A stretch of DNA of 64,000 bases from Tectiglobus sp965223355 (GCA_965223355.1 CBDCWE010000003.1:2232001-2296000); one strand, 5' to 3'. Positions 18,268-27,675 are shown, counted from the stretch's first letter. Numbers and translations are program-made. Notes: a model not told the origin generated them from the sequence alone.

Positions 18268-19503
18268 ATGGCGACGACGACCGTGCCCAGCACGTTTCCC
18301 AGCACGTTTCAAGGTCACGACGGCGCGGAATTGGCCGCGCGGCTGGATCTGCCGGCAGGCCCGGTGCGCGGCTACGCGTTGTTTGCGCACTGCTTCACGT
18401 GCTCGAAGGATCTATTGGCGGCACGGCATATTTCTCACAGCCTGGCGCAACAAGGTTTCGGCGTCCTGCGGTTCGATTTCACCGGTCTCGGCTCCTCGCA
18501 AGGCGAATTCGCCAATACCAACTTTACATCGAACGTTCAGGACCTAATCGCGGCGGCCGATTTTCTGCGGCACAGGTTCGAAGCACCATCGGTATTGATC
18601 GGGCACTCGCTTGGCGGTGCGGCGGTGTTGGCGGCCGCGGGCGACATCCCCGAGGTCAAGGCCGTGGCAACCATCGGCGCGCCGGCGGATGTCGGTCACG
18701 TCCTCCACCAGTTCGGAGCATCGCTCGATGAGATCCGCTCGCAAGGCCAGGCTGATGTCAGCCTTGCCGGGCGAACGTTCACGATCAGCCGTGATTTCGT
18801 TGAAGACGCCGAAGGGACGCGCCTTGAAGACCGTATCGCGACGATGAAGAAGGCGTTGCTGGTGCTGCATGCGCCGACCGACCAGACCGTCGGTATCGAC
18901 CATGCCAGCAAGATTTTCGTCGCGGCCAAGCATCCCAAGAGCTTCGTGTCGCTCGACAACGCCGATCATCTCGTCTCGAAGCCCGAGGATGCAGCTTACG
19001 TGGCCGGCATCATCTCGGCCTGGGCAGCCCGCTACGTTGCCGAGGATCCGCCGGGTGAGGCGCAGCACGACGCCGTTGTCGTCAGCGAAACCGGGCTCGG
19101 CAAATTCTCGAATTCAGTGGTCGCCGGGCGCCATCGCCTGCTCGCCGATGAGCCAAAGGCCGTTGGCGGAAACGATAGCGGACCATCGCCCTACGATTAT
19201 TTATCGATCGCGCTCGGCACGTGCACGGTAATGACGCTCAGGATGTATGCAGGCTTCAAGAAACTTCCCCTGGGCAAGGTCAGCGTCGAGGTGTCACACG
19301 GCAAGGTCGCCGCCGATCACTGCAAGGACTGCGGTGAGGCGGTTGCCGGGCGCGGCGGCAAAATCGATCGTTTCGAGCGGATCATCTCGGTCGACGGCGA
19401 TATCGGCGACGACTTGCGCGACAAACTGGTCGAAATTGCCGACAAATGCCCCGTCCATCGCACCCTTGAGGCCAGTTCAGCGGTGGTCACCAAAGTGCGT
19501 TAG
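18268..19503 (+). CDS. Bifunctional alpha/beta hydrolase-OsmC fusion protein
   Basis: 411 residues with two domains. Residues about 15-255 are an alpha/beta hydrolase: nucleophile Ser114 in LIGHSLGGAA, Asp205 in HAPTDQTVG and His234 in DNADHLV form a complete triad. Residues about 270-411 are an OsmC/Ohr-type domain with its two redox Cys, Cys319 in LGTCTVMTLRMYA and Cys394 in DKCPVHRTLE. OsmC proteins reduce organic peroxides. This fusion is a known arrangement in proteobacteria; the hydrolase may free peroxidised acyl chains for the peroxidase, which is inference. Two extra Cys (352 and 355, HCKDCG) form a CxxC. AGGAGC precedes the ATG. Confidence 0.92.
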   Translation: MATTTVPSTFPSTFQGHDGAELAARLDLPAGPVRGYALFAHCFTCSKDLLAARHISHSLAQQGFGVLRFDFTGLGSSQGEFANTNFTSNVQDLIAAADFLRHRFEAPSVLIGHSLGGAAVLAAAGDIPEVKAVATIGAPADVGHVLHQFGASLDEIRSQGQADVSLAGRTFTISRDFVEDAEGTRLEDRIATMKKALLVLHAPTDQTVGIDHASKIFVAAKHPKSFVSLDNADHLVSKPEDAAYVAGIISAWAARYVAEDPPGEAQHDAVVVSETGLGKFSNSVVAGRHRLLADEPKAVGGNDSGPSPYDYLSIALGTCTVMTLRMYAGFKKLPLGKVSVEVSHGKVAADHCKDCGEAVAGRGGKIDRFERIISVDGDIGDDLRDKLVEIADKCPVHRTLEASSAVVTKVR

Positions 19504-19778
19504 GGCAATCAATGTGCATGGCTGCGGCGTGGATGTTGCTCAACAGGTGACCGGGATCGGATCATAGCCATGCCAATGCGGCATTGCGGCCCGACCGGAA
19601 CTGTTGATCGGCGGTCGACACGCATGGTAGGAACGCGTCGGCTTACAGGGGGTTAGGGCAGTCCGGGCCCGGTTTTCGTTCCCTGTTGGTGTCCCTCCTC
19701 AGCGCGGGTGATCGGTTAGGGAATTCTGCTGCGAGTTCAATTGGCTGTTCAACCCCACAACGCACGAAAGCGGGCGAC

Positions 19779-20339
19779 GTGGCGACTGAAGACCAAATGA
19801 TGGCCAGCGTACCGGGGCGGTACGCGTCCGCTCTGTTTGAGCTGGCCCAAGAGCACGATCAGCTCCAGCCCCTGGAAAATGATATGGATACGCTCCAGGC
19901 GCTGCTCGATGAGAGCGACGACTTGCGGCGGATGGTGCGCAGCCCGGTGTTTGCCGCGGACGACCAGGCGCGCGCGCTCGAAGCCGTGCTCGGGCAGGCC
20001 GGTGTGTCGGGCCTGATGCTCAATTTCATTAAATTGGTGACCCGCAACCGGCGGCTGTTCGCCGTTCCGGACATGATCAAGGCGTTCCGATCCCTGGCCG
20101 CCGCCGCGCGCGGTGAGGTCGAGGCGGATGTGACGAGCGCAACCGCGCTCTCCGATGACCAGGTCGGCGCGCTCAAGGAAACGCTGAAAGCTTCTATCGG
20201 CAAGGATGTTCAGATCAACGCCAAGGTCGATCCATCGTTGCTGGGCGGGCTGATCGTCAAGGTCGGCAGCCGCATGATAGACTCATCGCTTCGCACGAAG
20301 CTCTCCACGCTCAAGCTGCGCATGAAAGAGGTTGGCTAA
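19779..20339 (+). CDS. atpH: F1F0 ATP synthase delta subunit
   Basis: Delta subunit that ties F1 to the peripheral stalk. 186 residues from GTG 19779, a normal length. Seen: GRYASALFELAQE at the N-terminus and, at the C-terminus, VDPSLLGGLIVKVGSRMIDSSLRTKL, the family signature. Alternative ATG starts at 19797 or 19800 would shorten it by six or seven residues. The last base of its stop is the first base of the atpA ATG, so the two are translationally coupled. It opens the F1 operon; no F0 genes are next to it, as is usual in alphaproteobacteria. Confidence 0.93.
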   Translation: MATEDQMMASVPGRYASALFELAQEHDQLQPLENDMDTLQALLDESDDLRRMVRSPVFAADDQARALEAVLGQAGVSGLMLNFIKLVTRNRRLFAVPDMIKAFRSLAAAARGEVEADVTSATALSDDQVGALKETLKASIGKDVQINAKVDPSLLGGLIVKVGSRMIDSSLRTKLSTLKLRMKEVG

Positions 20340-21871
20340 TGGATATCCGGGCCGCTGAGATCTCCTCGATTTTGAAGGAGCAGATCAAGAATTTTGGCCA
20401 GGAGGCGGAAGTCTCCGAGATCGGCCAGGTGCTGTCGGTCGGTGACGGTATCGCCCGCGTCTACGGTCTCGACAATGTCCAGGCCGGCGAGATGGTCGAA
20501 TTTCCCGGCGGCCTGCGGGGCATGGCGCTGAACCTCGAAGCCGACAACGTCGGTGTCGTGATCTTCGGCGACGACCGCAACATCAAGGAAGGCGACACGG
20601 TCAAGCGCACCGGGGCGATCGTGGAGGTGCCGGTTGGTCGGGGCCTTCTCGGCCGCGTGGTCGACGGCCTCGGTAACCCGATTGACGGCAAGGGGCCGAT
20701 CGACGGTTCGGAAATGCGCCGCGTGGATGTTAAAGCACCCGGCATTCTGCCGCGTAAGTCGGTGCACGAACCGATGTCGACGGGCCTTAAGGCGATCGAC
20801 GCGTTGATTCCGATCGGGCGCGGTCAGCGCGAACTGATCATCGGCGACCGCCAGACCGGTAAAACCGCGATCATCCTCGACACCTTCCTCAACCAGAAGC
20901 CGCTCCACGCCGGCACTAACGAGAGCCACAAGCTCTATTGCATCTACGTGGCGGTCGGCCAGAAGCGGTCAACGGTTGCCCAGTTCGTCAAGGTGCTCGA
21001 AGAGAGCGGCGCGATGGACTATTCGGTGGTGATTGCCGCGACGGCCTCGGATGCTGCACCAATGCAGTTCCTGGCACCGTTCACGGGCTGCGCCATTGGT
21101 GAATACTTCCGTGACAATGGCATGCATGCGGTGATCGGATACGATGATCTGTCGAAGCAGGCCGTTGCTTACCGTCAAATGTCGCTGTTGTTGCGTCGCC
21201 CGCCGGGTCGCGAAGCTTATCCCGGTGACGTGTTCTATCTGCACTCGCGCTTGCTGGAGCGCGCCGCCAAACTCAACGATGACAACGGCAGCGGTTCGCT
21301 GACCGCATTGCCGGTGATCGAAACCCAAGCCAACGACGTTTCAGCATACATTCCAACCAACGTGATTTCGATTACGGATGGCCAGATCTTTCTGGAAACG
21401 GACCTCTTCTATCAGGGTATCCGCCCGGCCGTAAACGTGGGTCTGTCGGTGTCGCGGGTCGGATCTTCGGCCCAGGTCAAAGCAATGAAGCAGGTCGCCG
21501 GTTCGATCAAGGGCGAACTTGCGCAATATCGTGAGATGGCCGCGTTTGCGCAGTTCGGTTCCGATCTTGACGCCGCAACGCAGCGCATGCTGGCGCGCGG
21601 TGAACGTCTGACGGAACTGTTAAAGCAGCCGCAATTCTCGCCGCTCAAAACCGAAGAGCAGGTGGTTGTCATCTTTTCCGGAACGAAAGGATATCTCGAC
21701 GCCATTCCGACCGCGGCAGTGGGTAAGTTCGAGGAGCAGTTCCTGGTGTTTATGCGCGACACCGGCAAGGATGTGCTCGAAGCGATCCGCTCGGAAGCAC
21801 AGTTGAGTTCCGATAGCGAAGCCAAACTTGCCGGCCTACTCGATGAATTCTCGAAGGGCTTCTCGGCCTAG
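20339..21871 (+). CDS. atpA: F1F0 ATP synthase alpha subunit
   Basis: Non-catalytic nucleotide-binding alpha subunit of F1. 510 residues, the standard length. Seen: MDIRAAEISSILKEQI, the P-loop GDRQTGKTAI (about residues 170-178), and the signature PAVNVGLSVSRVGSSAQ with the arginine finger. Overlaps atpH by one base. The next gene, atpG, starts 43 nt later behind GGAG. Confidence 0.98.
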   Translation: MDIRAAEISSILKEQIKNFGQEAEVSEIGQVLSVGDGIARVYGLDNVQAGEMVEFPGGLRGMALNLEADNVGVVIFGDDRNIKEGDTVKRTGAIVEVPVGRGLLGRVVDGLGNPIDGKGPIDGSEMRRVDVKAPGILPRKSVHEPMSTGLKAIDALIPIGRGQRELIIGDRQTGKTAIILDTFLNQKPLHAGTNESHKLYCIYVAVGQKRSTVAQFVKVLEESGAMDYSVVIAATASDAAPMQFLAPFTGCAIGEYFRDNGMHAVIGYDDLSKQAVAYRQMSLLLRRPPGREAYPGDVFYLHSRLLERAAKLNDDNGSGSLTALPVIETQANDVSAYIPTNVISITDGQIFLETDLFYQGIRPAVNVGLSVSRVGSSAQVKAMKQVAGSIKGELAQYREMAAFAQFGSDLDAATQRMLARGERLTELLKQPQFSPLKTEEQVVVIFSGTKGYLDAIPTAAVGKFEEQFLVFMRDTGKDVLEAIRSEAQLSSDSEAKLAGLLDEFSKGFSA

Positions 21872-21914
21872 GTCTGAACGCATGCTGAACGTTTAGGGAG
21901 CGGCGGAGCTTCGG

Positions 21915-22805
21915 ATGCCAAGCCTCAAGGACCTCAGAAACCGTATTGCCTCGGTGACGGCGACCCGCAAGATCACCAAGGCCATGCAAATGGTGGCGGC
22001 GGCGAAACTGCGGCGGGCGCAGGAGGCGGCAACGGCAGCGCGGCCCTACGCTCAGCGCATGGACCGCGTGCTTGCCAACCTGAACAAGGGATTGACCAGC
22101 AAGGAAGGTGCCTCACCACTGCTGGTTGGAACTGGCCGGGACGATGTGCATTTGCTCATCGTGATGACGGCAGAGCGTGGCCTGTGCGGCGGTTTCAATT
22201 CGAACATCGCGCGGCTTGCGCGCCAGGACATCGTCCGCCTGCTGACGTCTGGCAAGACGGTCAAATTGATGTTCGTCGGACGCAAGGGCTATGATGTCCT
22301 AAAGCGTGAATATGACAGCTTGGTCGTTGACCGGGTCGACCTCAAAGAGGTCAAACAGATCGGGTTTGCAAACGCCGAGAGCATCGGCAAAACGGTGCTC
22401 GACATGTTCGAGAACGGCGCGTTCGATGTTTGCACGATGTATTTCTCGGAATTCCGTTCGGTCATTTCCCAGGTGCCGACGGCGCAACAGCTGATTCCGG
22501 CGAACTTGCCCGAAGACGACGATGATCAGGTAACGCCGGCTGCCGCCGGTGCGGCCTACGACTATGAACCGAGCGAGGAAGAGATCCTCGGCTTCCTCTT
22601 GAGCCGCAATATTTCGACGCAAATCTTTCGCGGCCTGTTGGAAAACGCCGCGTCCGAGCAGGGCGCACGGATGTCTGCGATGGACAATGCAACGCGCAAT
22701 GCCGGTGAGATGATCGACAAGCTGACGATCTCCTACAACCGCCAGCGGCAGGCGCAGATCACCAAAGAACTGATCGAAATCATCTCTGGCGCCGAGGCGC
22801 TTTGA
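21915..22805 (+). CDS. atpG: F1F0 ATP synthase gamma subunit
   Basis: Rotary shaft of F1. 296 residues. Seen: MPSLKDLRNRIASVTATRKITKAMQMVAAAKL, the N-terminal helix of the coiled shaft, ERGLCGGFN in the middle, and SAMDNATRNAGEMIDKLTISYNRQRQAQITKELIEIISGAEAL, the C-terminal helix, all standard. GGAG lies upstream of the ATG. It is followed 31 nt later by atpD. Confidence 0.97.
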   Translation: MPSLKDLRNRIASVTATRKITKAMQMVAAAKLRRAQEAATAARPYAQRMDRVLANLNKGLTSKEGASPLLVGTGRDDVHLLIVMTAERGLCGGFNSNIARLARQDIVRLLTSGKTVKLMFVGRKGYDVLKREYDSLVVDRVDLKEVKQIGFANAESIGKTVLDMFENGAFDVCTMYFSEFRSVISQVPTAQQLIPANLPEDDDDQVTPAAAGAAYDYEPSEEEILGFLLSRNISTQIFRGLLENAASEQGARMSAMDNATRNAGEMIDKLTISYNRQRQAQITKELIEIISGAEAL

Positions 22806-22836
22806 GACCCAACAATCGTGCACGAGGACCTAACTG

Positions 22837-24294
22837 ATGGCTGATAATATTGGACGCATTCGCCAGGTGATGGGCGCTGTTGTCGACGTGCAGTTTGATG
22901 GCGAATTGCCGGCGATTCTCAATTCGCTCGAGACGACCAACGATACGACGAAGTCGAAAGACAATCCCGACGGCCGCCTGGTTCTGGAAGTGGCCCAGCA
23001 TCTCGGCGAGAACACCGTGCGCGCCATTGCGATGGACGCAACGGAAGGTCTGGTCCGCGGGCAGCAAGTTCGCGATACCGGCAACGCGATCGCGGTTCCG
23101 GTTGGCGAAGAAACGCTCGGCCGGATCATGAACGTCATCGGTCAACCGGTCGACGAAGCCGGCCCGATTACGACGGCGGAGAGCCGACCGATCCATGCGC
23201 CGGCACCGGAGCTTACCGATCAGTCGACGGAAGCGGAAATCCTGGTGACGGGCATCAAGGTGGTCGACCTGCTCGGCCCCTATGCCAAGGGCGGCAAGAT
23301 CGGTTTGTTCGGTGGTGCCGGCGTTGGCAAGACGGTGTTGATCATGGAATTGATCAACAACATTGCCAAGACGCACGGTGGCTATTCGGTGTTCGCCGGC
23401 GTCGGCGAGCGCACGCGCGAGGGCAATGATCTTTACCACGAGATGATCGAATCCAACGTCAACAAGGATCCGAAAAAGAACAACGGATCTGCAGCCGGTT
23501 CCAAGTGCGCACTGGTTTACGGCCAGATGAACGAACCGCCGGGCGCACGTGCGCGGGTCGCATTGACCGGTCTCACGGCGGCCGAGTTCTTCCGTGATCA
23601 GGGCCAGGACGTGCTGTTCTTCGTCGACAATATCTTTCGCTTCACGCAGGCCGGCTCCGAGGTCTCGGCGCTGCTTGGCCGTATTCCGTCCGCTGTCGGC
23701 TATCAACCAACACTTGGCACCGACATGGGCGGCATGCAGGAGCGGATTACGTCAACGAACCGGGGATCCATTACCTCGGTGCAGGCGGTTTACGTGCCGG
23801 CCGACGATCTCACCGACCCGGCGCCGGCCTCGACCTTCGCGCACTTGGATGCAACGACGGTGCTGTCGCGCTCGATTGCTGAAAAGGGGATCTACCCGGC
23901 TGTTGACCCGCTCGACTCGACCTCGCGGATGCTCGATCCGCGCGTCGTGGGTGATGAGCACTATGGTGTTGCGCGAAGCGTGCAGGCAACGCTGCAGCGC
24001 TACAAGGCGCTACAGGACATCATTGCAATCCTCGGCATGGACGAACTGTCCGAAGAGGACAAACTGACGGTTGCGCGCGCGCGCAAGATCGAGCGCTTCC
24101 TTTCGCAGCCGTTTGACGTTGCCGAGGTGTTCACCGGCTCGCCGGGCACCCAGGTCAAGCTCGAAGATACGATCAAGGGCTTCAAGGGTTTGGTCGCCGG
24201 TGACTATGATCACCTGCCGGAGCAGGCGTTCTACATGGTCGGTACCATCGAGGAAGCGATCGAAAAGGCAGAGAAGCTGGCAGAAGCGGCGTAG
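22837..24294 (+). CDS. atpD: F1F0 ATP synthase beta subunit
   Basis: Catalytic subunit of F1. 485 residues. Seen: P-loop GGAGVGKTVLIMELI, GERTREGNDLYHEM with the catalytic Glu, FFVDNIFRFTQAGSEVSALLGR with the DELSEED-side elements further on (here GMDELSEEDKL), and the signature PAVDPLDSTSR. The insertion VNKDPKKNNGSAAGSK follows the catalytic Glu loop; short insertions here are known in alphaproteobacteria. The next gene is an unexpected small one, not atpC. Confidence 0.98.
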   Translation: MADNIGRIRQVMGAVVDVQFDGELPAILNSLETTNDTTKSKDNPDGRLVLEVAQHLGENTVRAIAMDATEGLVRGQQVRDTGNAIAVPVGEETLGRIMNVIGQPVDEAGPITTAESRPIHAPAPELTDQSTEAEILVTGIKVVDLLGPYAKGGKIGLFGGAGVGKTVLIMELINNIAKTHGGYSVFAGVGERTREGNDLYHEMIESNVNKDPKKNNGSAAGSKCALVYGQMNEPPGARARVALTGLTAAEFFRDQGQDVLFFVDNIFRFTQAGSEVSALLGRIPSAVGYQPTLGTDMGGMQERITSTNRGSITSVQAVYVPADDLTDPAPASTFAHLDATTVLSRSIAEKGIYPAVDPLDSTSRMLDPRVVGDEHYGVARSVQATLQRYKALQDIIAILGMDELSEEDKLTVARARKIERFLSQPFDVAEVFTGSPGTQVKLEDTIKGFKGLVAGDYDHLPEQAFYMVGTIEEAIEKAEKLAEAA

Positions 24295-24342
24295 GCCGTC
24301 TCAATCGCAGCGGTGATTTCAGCGCCGCTGAAAGGATAACAC

Positions 24343-24621
24343 ATGGCTGAAGAAGGCGGCGGCAACGGCCGGAAGGCAAGTAGATTCGGCAGTTGCTGTG
24401 ATGAGCTGAACGAGGCCATTTCCGGCGAAGATTTCGAGCCGCTGATTACCGAAGGCGGTGACGGGATCCTGTATATGGCGGTCGGCGAGATCGATATCGA
24501 AGACGAGGGCTCTGCGATGGTCGATCATCCGGTGTTCTTCTGCCCGTTCTGTGGGGCCAAGCTGCAGGATGCCGAAGCGGTCAAGGCACAACTTTCTAGT
24601 GAAGGCCGGCTGCCGCAATAA
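24343..24621 (+). CDS. Small Cys-rich zinc-ribbon-like protein inserted between atpD and atpC
   Basis: 92 residues, not a known ATP synthase subunit. Seen: Cys18-Cys19 in RFGSCCDELNEAI and Cys67-x2-Cys70 in FFCPFCGAKLQ. The spacing suggests one small metal site made of two Cys pairs, like the ribbon-type hypothetical proteins with CPFCG endings found in phages and proteobacteria. Between them is an acidic strand-rich stretch. GAAAGGA lies 6 nt before the ATG, and atpC starts 49 nt after the stop, so it is almost certainly co-transcribed with F1. I do not recognise a function; an assembly or metal-sensing role in the ATP synthase is pure conjecture. Confidence 0.85.
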   Translation: MAEEGGGNGRKASRFGSCCDELNEAISGEDFEPLITEGGDGILYMAVGEIDIEDEGSAMVDHPVFFCPFCGAKLQDAEAVKAQLSSEGRLPQ

Positions 24622-24669
24622 ACTGCGCGCCGCGGGCCGGGCGAGCAAGGCGGGACGACTGGGGACGAC

Positions 24670-25053
24670 ATGGCTGAATTTAATTTCGAACTGGTAAGCC
24701 CGGAACGTGTTCTGATGTCGGAAGCGGTCGAGCATGTCGTGCTGCCGGGTTCGGACGGGCTGCTCGGCGTTCTGGCCGGCCATTCACCCGCGGTGGTGAC
24801 ACTCAAGCCGGGCATCATCAATGTCCTGTCGGGGACCACCGTAACGCGCAAAATCTACGTGCGCGGCGGCTTCGCCGAAATCAATTCGCAAGCCTTGACC
24901 GTGCTGGCGGAACACGCGCTGGACGTCGAAGCGGCCGGTGGTGATGCGATAGCAGCGGAAATTGCCGTTGCCGAGAACAATCTCGCCAACGCCGCCGACG
25001 ATGAGGCGCGGTTCGTGGCGCAGTCGGCGCTCGATGCGCTACGGGCGATTTAG
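24670..25053 (+). CDS. atpC: F1F0 ATP synthase epsilon subunit
   Basis: 127 residues. Seen: NFELVSPERVLMSEAVEHVVLPGSDGLLGVLAGHSPAVVTLKPG, the beta-sandwich domain of epsilon, then the C-terminal two-helix region around EIAVAENNLANAADDEARFVAQSALDALRAI. GGGGACGAC precedes the ATG. It closes the F1 operon; repeat families R3 and R1 follow directly and may act as terminators. Confidence 0.95.
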   Translation: MAEFNFELVSPERVLMSEAVEHVVLPGSDGLLGVLAGHSPAVVTLKPGIINVLSGTTVTRKIYVRGGFAEINSQALTVLAEHALDVEAAGGDAIAAEIAVAENNLANAADDEARFVAQSALDALRAI

Positions 25054-25200
25054 GAAACCTCGGTCCAGGGGATGGGTCCCCTGGTCGGGGTGTTTGAGGG
25101 GCGGACAAGCCCCTCAAGGATCGCCGCCAAGCGGCGATATGTTAAGGGCGCGGCCCTTAACGATCCCACCAAAGGGCCCAGCCCTTTGGAAACCTGAGAC
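25054..25200 (+). repeat. R3 repeat: five-hairpin array, copy a
   Basis: Five palindromes in a row directly after atpC: CCAGGGGATGGGTCCCCTGG, then TTGAGGGGC/GCCCCTCAA, then ATCGCCGCCAAGCGGCGAT, then GTTAAGGGC/GCCCTTAAC, then CCAAAGGGC/GCCCTTTGG. Copy b (41391-41572) has the same five in the opposite orientation and the same order. Could serve as terminator or RNA-stability element; no T-run follows the stems. Confidence 0.85.
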
Positions 25201-25216
25201 TTGATCAGCGGCTCCC

Positions 25217-25354
25217 TAGAGCAACTTGCCTTTATTCGGAATCGGAACGATCCCGAATAAAGGCAGAAAGTTGCTCGCCTCTAAAGTGGCGATCATCTTT
25301 GTGCTTTAAGTTGGAACCGCAATAGCGGTTCCAACTTAAAGCACGATGATCTAG
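25217..25354 (+). repeat. R1 repeat, copy c (full length, forward)
   Basis: TAGAGCAAC to GATGATCTAG with hairpins A and B, nearly identical to copies b and d. Lies between R3 copy a and the end of the SMP-30 gene, in the convergent gap of 25054-25397. Confidence 0.9.
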
Positions 25355-25397
25355 AAAACTTCTGGGCAGGATGCCGGCGTTTGCATGCGGGCTGGTA

Positions 25398-26327
25398 TTA
25401 CATGTGCGCAAACATGGGCTCGCCGGCTATGTCCATGCGTGCCCTTAGTATGTTTCCGGTGTCCGATTCCGTGATGAAGAGGTCGAGGTTGTCATCGCCG
25501 CCGAAGGCAAGGTTGGTGGTCGAGCGCCCACCGCCGGGTGATCGCACACGATAGACAGGCTCGCCCCACTTGGTGAAAACCCAGACGCAGCCGTTGCCGG
25601 CATCGCACACGAACAGGCGGCCGTCCCGATCGACCGCCATGCCGTCGGCACCGCTGATACCGCCTGCAAGTGTCACAAAGATGCTAACCTTCGTTGTTCC
25701 GCCGTCGGCCAGGAGTGGCACGCGCCAGACACCGTTGCCGCGTGTTACTGCAACATAGAGCGTGGCTTCATCGGGGCTCAGCACGATACCGTTCGGACTG
25801 GGCGCATTCGAGATCAAGAGATCCAGTTGACCACAGTCGAGGTCATAGCGGTAAACCCGACCGGTTGGGTCGTGCATGCCGGTTTGACCCTGATCGGTGA
25901 AATAGATGCGGCCGCTGCGATCGAACACAAGATCGTTGACGCCGCGAAAACTCTCGCTGCGCCGATGGCTCAGGACCGGCGTCACGCTTGCGCTCGACGG
26001 ATCGAGTTGGATGATCCCGTGCTTGTAGTCGGTTATGAATATGCGCCCGTCGCGATGGATTTTGAGACCGTTCGGCCAGCCATCGTATTCGGCGACCAGC
26101 GACCAGTGCCGGTCTGGCGATATCCTGAAAACGCGCCCGTAGGGGATGTCGGTGACGTAGAGGTTGCCGTTGCGGTCGAAACTCGGGCCCTCGAGAAAGC
26201 AGTCGGTCGGCACGCCCTGCTTGTTAGCCTTCGCCCAGTCCGGCACTTCACCGGGACGGCGGTAGGCGTCGGGGATCGTGGTCCAGATCTCGCAATGGCG
26301 GTCGACTGGCGGTGGATAGAGCGACAT
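25398..26327 (-). CDS. SMP-30/gluconolactonase family protein
   Basis: 309 residues, a six-bladed beta-propeller of the SMP-30/gluconolactonase/LRE family, which hydrolyses sugar lactones with a bound divalent metal. Seen: FLEGPSFDRNGNLYVTDIPYGRVFRIS with the metal-binding Glu, WPNGLKIHRDGRIFITD, GVNDLVFDRSGRIYFTDQG, PNGIVLSPDEATLYVA (metal Asn) and GADGMAVDRDGRLFVCD (metal Asp), so the ligand set E-N-N-D looks complete. It lies 42 nt after the decarboxylating dehydrogenase gene, in the same operon, which fits a sugar-acid pathway. Confidence 0.92.
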   Translation of the reverse strand: MSLYPPPVDRHCEIWTTIPDAYRRPGEVPDWAKANKQGVPTDCFLEGPSFDRNGNLYVTDIPYGRVFRISPDRHWSLVAEYDGWPNGLKIHRDGRIFITDYKHGIIQLDPSSASVTPVLSHRRSESFRGVNDLVFDRSGRIYFTDQGQTGMHDPTGRVYRYDLDCGQLDLLISNAPSPNGIVLSPDEATLYVAVTRGNGVWRVPLLADGGTTKVSIFVTLAGGISGADGMAVDRDGRLFVCDAGNGCVWVFTKWGEPVYRVRSPGGGRSTTNLAFGGDDNLDLFITESDTGNILRARMDIAGEPMFAHM

Positions 26328-26369
26328 GAATGGTTCCTCACACGGATTGTCGTAGCCGGCCTGCGGCAG

Positions 26370-27473
26370 CTATTTTGCGATCACGTTATCGAGGCTGGCG
26401 AGCACGGCCTTCGAGGCCGCGATTGTGCCCTGGTCGCCGCCGTACTCCACGGGCCTCAGCGAATTGTCGGCAAATGCCGCCTCGACCGCTTGGTCGATCA
26501 GGTCCGCGCCTTCGATCATTTTCGGATTGTCGAGACGTCGGCCCAACCAATCGAGCATCATCATGCCGGACAGGATCGTTGCCATCGGATTGGCCTTGTC
26601 CTGACCGGCAATATCGGGTGCCGAGCCGTGCGCCGGTTGGAACAGTGCGTGGTTGCGGCCAAGCTCGGCGCACGGTGCCATGCCCATCCCACCGACCAGG
26701 CCACCGCCGAGATCGGAAAGGATGTCTGCAAACATGTTTTCCATGACGAGGACGTCATACTCCCAGGGCTGGCGAATGAGATTGAGGGCCATGGCGTCGA
26801 CGTAGGCAGCGTCTGCCGTGATGCCCGGATTGTTATCGGCTCGTTCGTAGAAGATTTTCCGGAAGAATGCATAGGCGCGTAGCACGTTGGATTTGTCGAC
26901 ACAGGTTACGCGCCCTTTGCCGCCCTTGGCCATGCGCTGGCGCGCCAGATCGAATGCCGCGTCGACCAGTTCCTCGGTGACGTCGCGCGAAATGCGCAGC
27001 GTCTCGTAGGCGACCTTGTCGTCTTCAACGTGGCCGGTCTTGCGCGAATAAAACAGGCCCTCGGTCGACTCGCGCATGACGATGAAATCAATCTTCGCGG
27101 CACGCGGATCGGCCAGGCGTTGCGGCACGTTCGGATAGGCCTTGACCGGCCTCACACCGGCGACCAGATGGTAAATCTCCCGCATCGTCAGGTGTGGCGC
27201 GATTTCGGTTCCGTCCGCATGGCGCACATCCGGCAGCCCCATCGCGCCGAGCAAAATAGCATCGGCATCGCCGGCCGCCTTCAATGCCGCCTCGGATATA
27301 TCCTCGCCCGTTTCCCGGAAATAGGCAGCGCCGGCATCGTGGTGCTCAAACGTCAGGCGAAAGCCGCCGAGTCTGGATTCAACGGCCTTGAGGATCTCGA
27401 CAGTTGGAGGAACAACCTCCTGGCCAATGCCGTCGCCGGCAAACACTGCGATGCGCGCATCATTGGTAAGCAT
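26370..27473 (-). CDS. Isocitrate/isopropylmalate dehydrogenase family protein
   Basis: 367 residues of the NAD-linked beta-decarboxylating dehydrogenase family (LeuB, homoisocitrate, tartrate dehydrogenase). Seen: IAVFAGDGIGQEVVPPTVEIL, DFIVMRESTEGLFYSRK, the catalytic Lys-Asp region CVDKSNVLRAYAFFRKIF, VLVMENMFADILSDLGGGLVGGMGMAPCAELG and FQPAHGSAPDIAGQDKANP, the NAD site. It oxidises a 2-hydroxy acid and removes the beta carboxyl group; which acid is not clear. The absence of leuA/leuC/leuD neighbours and the adjacent lactonase argue against leucine synthesis. Start set at MLTNDARIAVF; the open frame runs 28 codons further up without a match. Confidence 0.9.
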   Translation of the reverse strand: MLTNDARIAVFAGDGIGQEVVPPTVEILKAVESRLGGFRLTFEHHDAGAAYFRETGEDISEAALKAAGDADAILLGAMGLPDVRHADGTEIAPHLTMREIYHLVAGVRPVKAYPNVPQRLADPRAAKIDFIVMRESTEGLFYSRKTGHVEDDKVAYETLRISRDVTEELVDAAFDLARQRMAKGGKGRVTCVDKSNVLRAYAFFRKIFYERADNNPGITADAAYVDAMALNLIRQPWEYDVLVMENMFADILSDLGGGLVGGMGMAPCAELGRNHALFQPAHGSAPDIAGQDKANPMATILSGMMMLDWLGRRLDNPKMIEGADLIDQAVEAAFADNSLRPVEYGGDQGTIAASKAVLASLDNVIAK

Positions 27474-27566
27474 AGAAGATCCCGTTCGTTTGGTGGGCCG
27501 ACGATGGCTGCCGGAAAGGCGGATGCGGACGGTGGCCACGCCATCAGAGCCTTTCACAGCTTCTTA

Positions 27567-27675
27567 TAGCCGTTCAGAGTTAGCTCGAACCATCCCGCTC
27601 CCCCGCCTGGACACCCGGAGCCCATGATCTCATGCGGTGTCAGGGGCGGGGCAGCGGGCAGGCGATGCACACCCG
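27567..27675 (+). repeat. R2 repeat, copy c
   Basis: TAGCCGTTCAGAGTTAGCTC opens it, then CGAACCATCCCGCTCCC, CCCATGATCTCATG and a matching GGGGCGGGG arm. It shares CATGATCTCATG with copy a. R1 copy d follows 18 nt later. Together the two fill much of the 497-bp gap 27474-27970 between divergent catabolic genes. Confidence 0.65.

Noticed and set aside
25827..26882. Plus-strand open frame opposite the lactonase and dehydrogenase genes
   Set aside because: It bridges two real genes on the other strand and has no family similarity.
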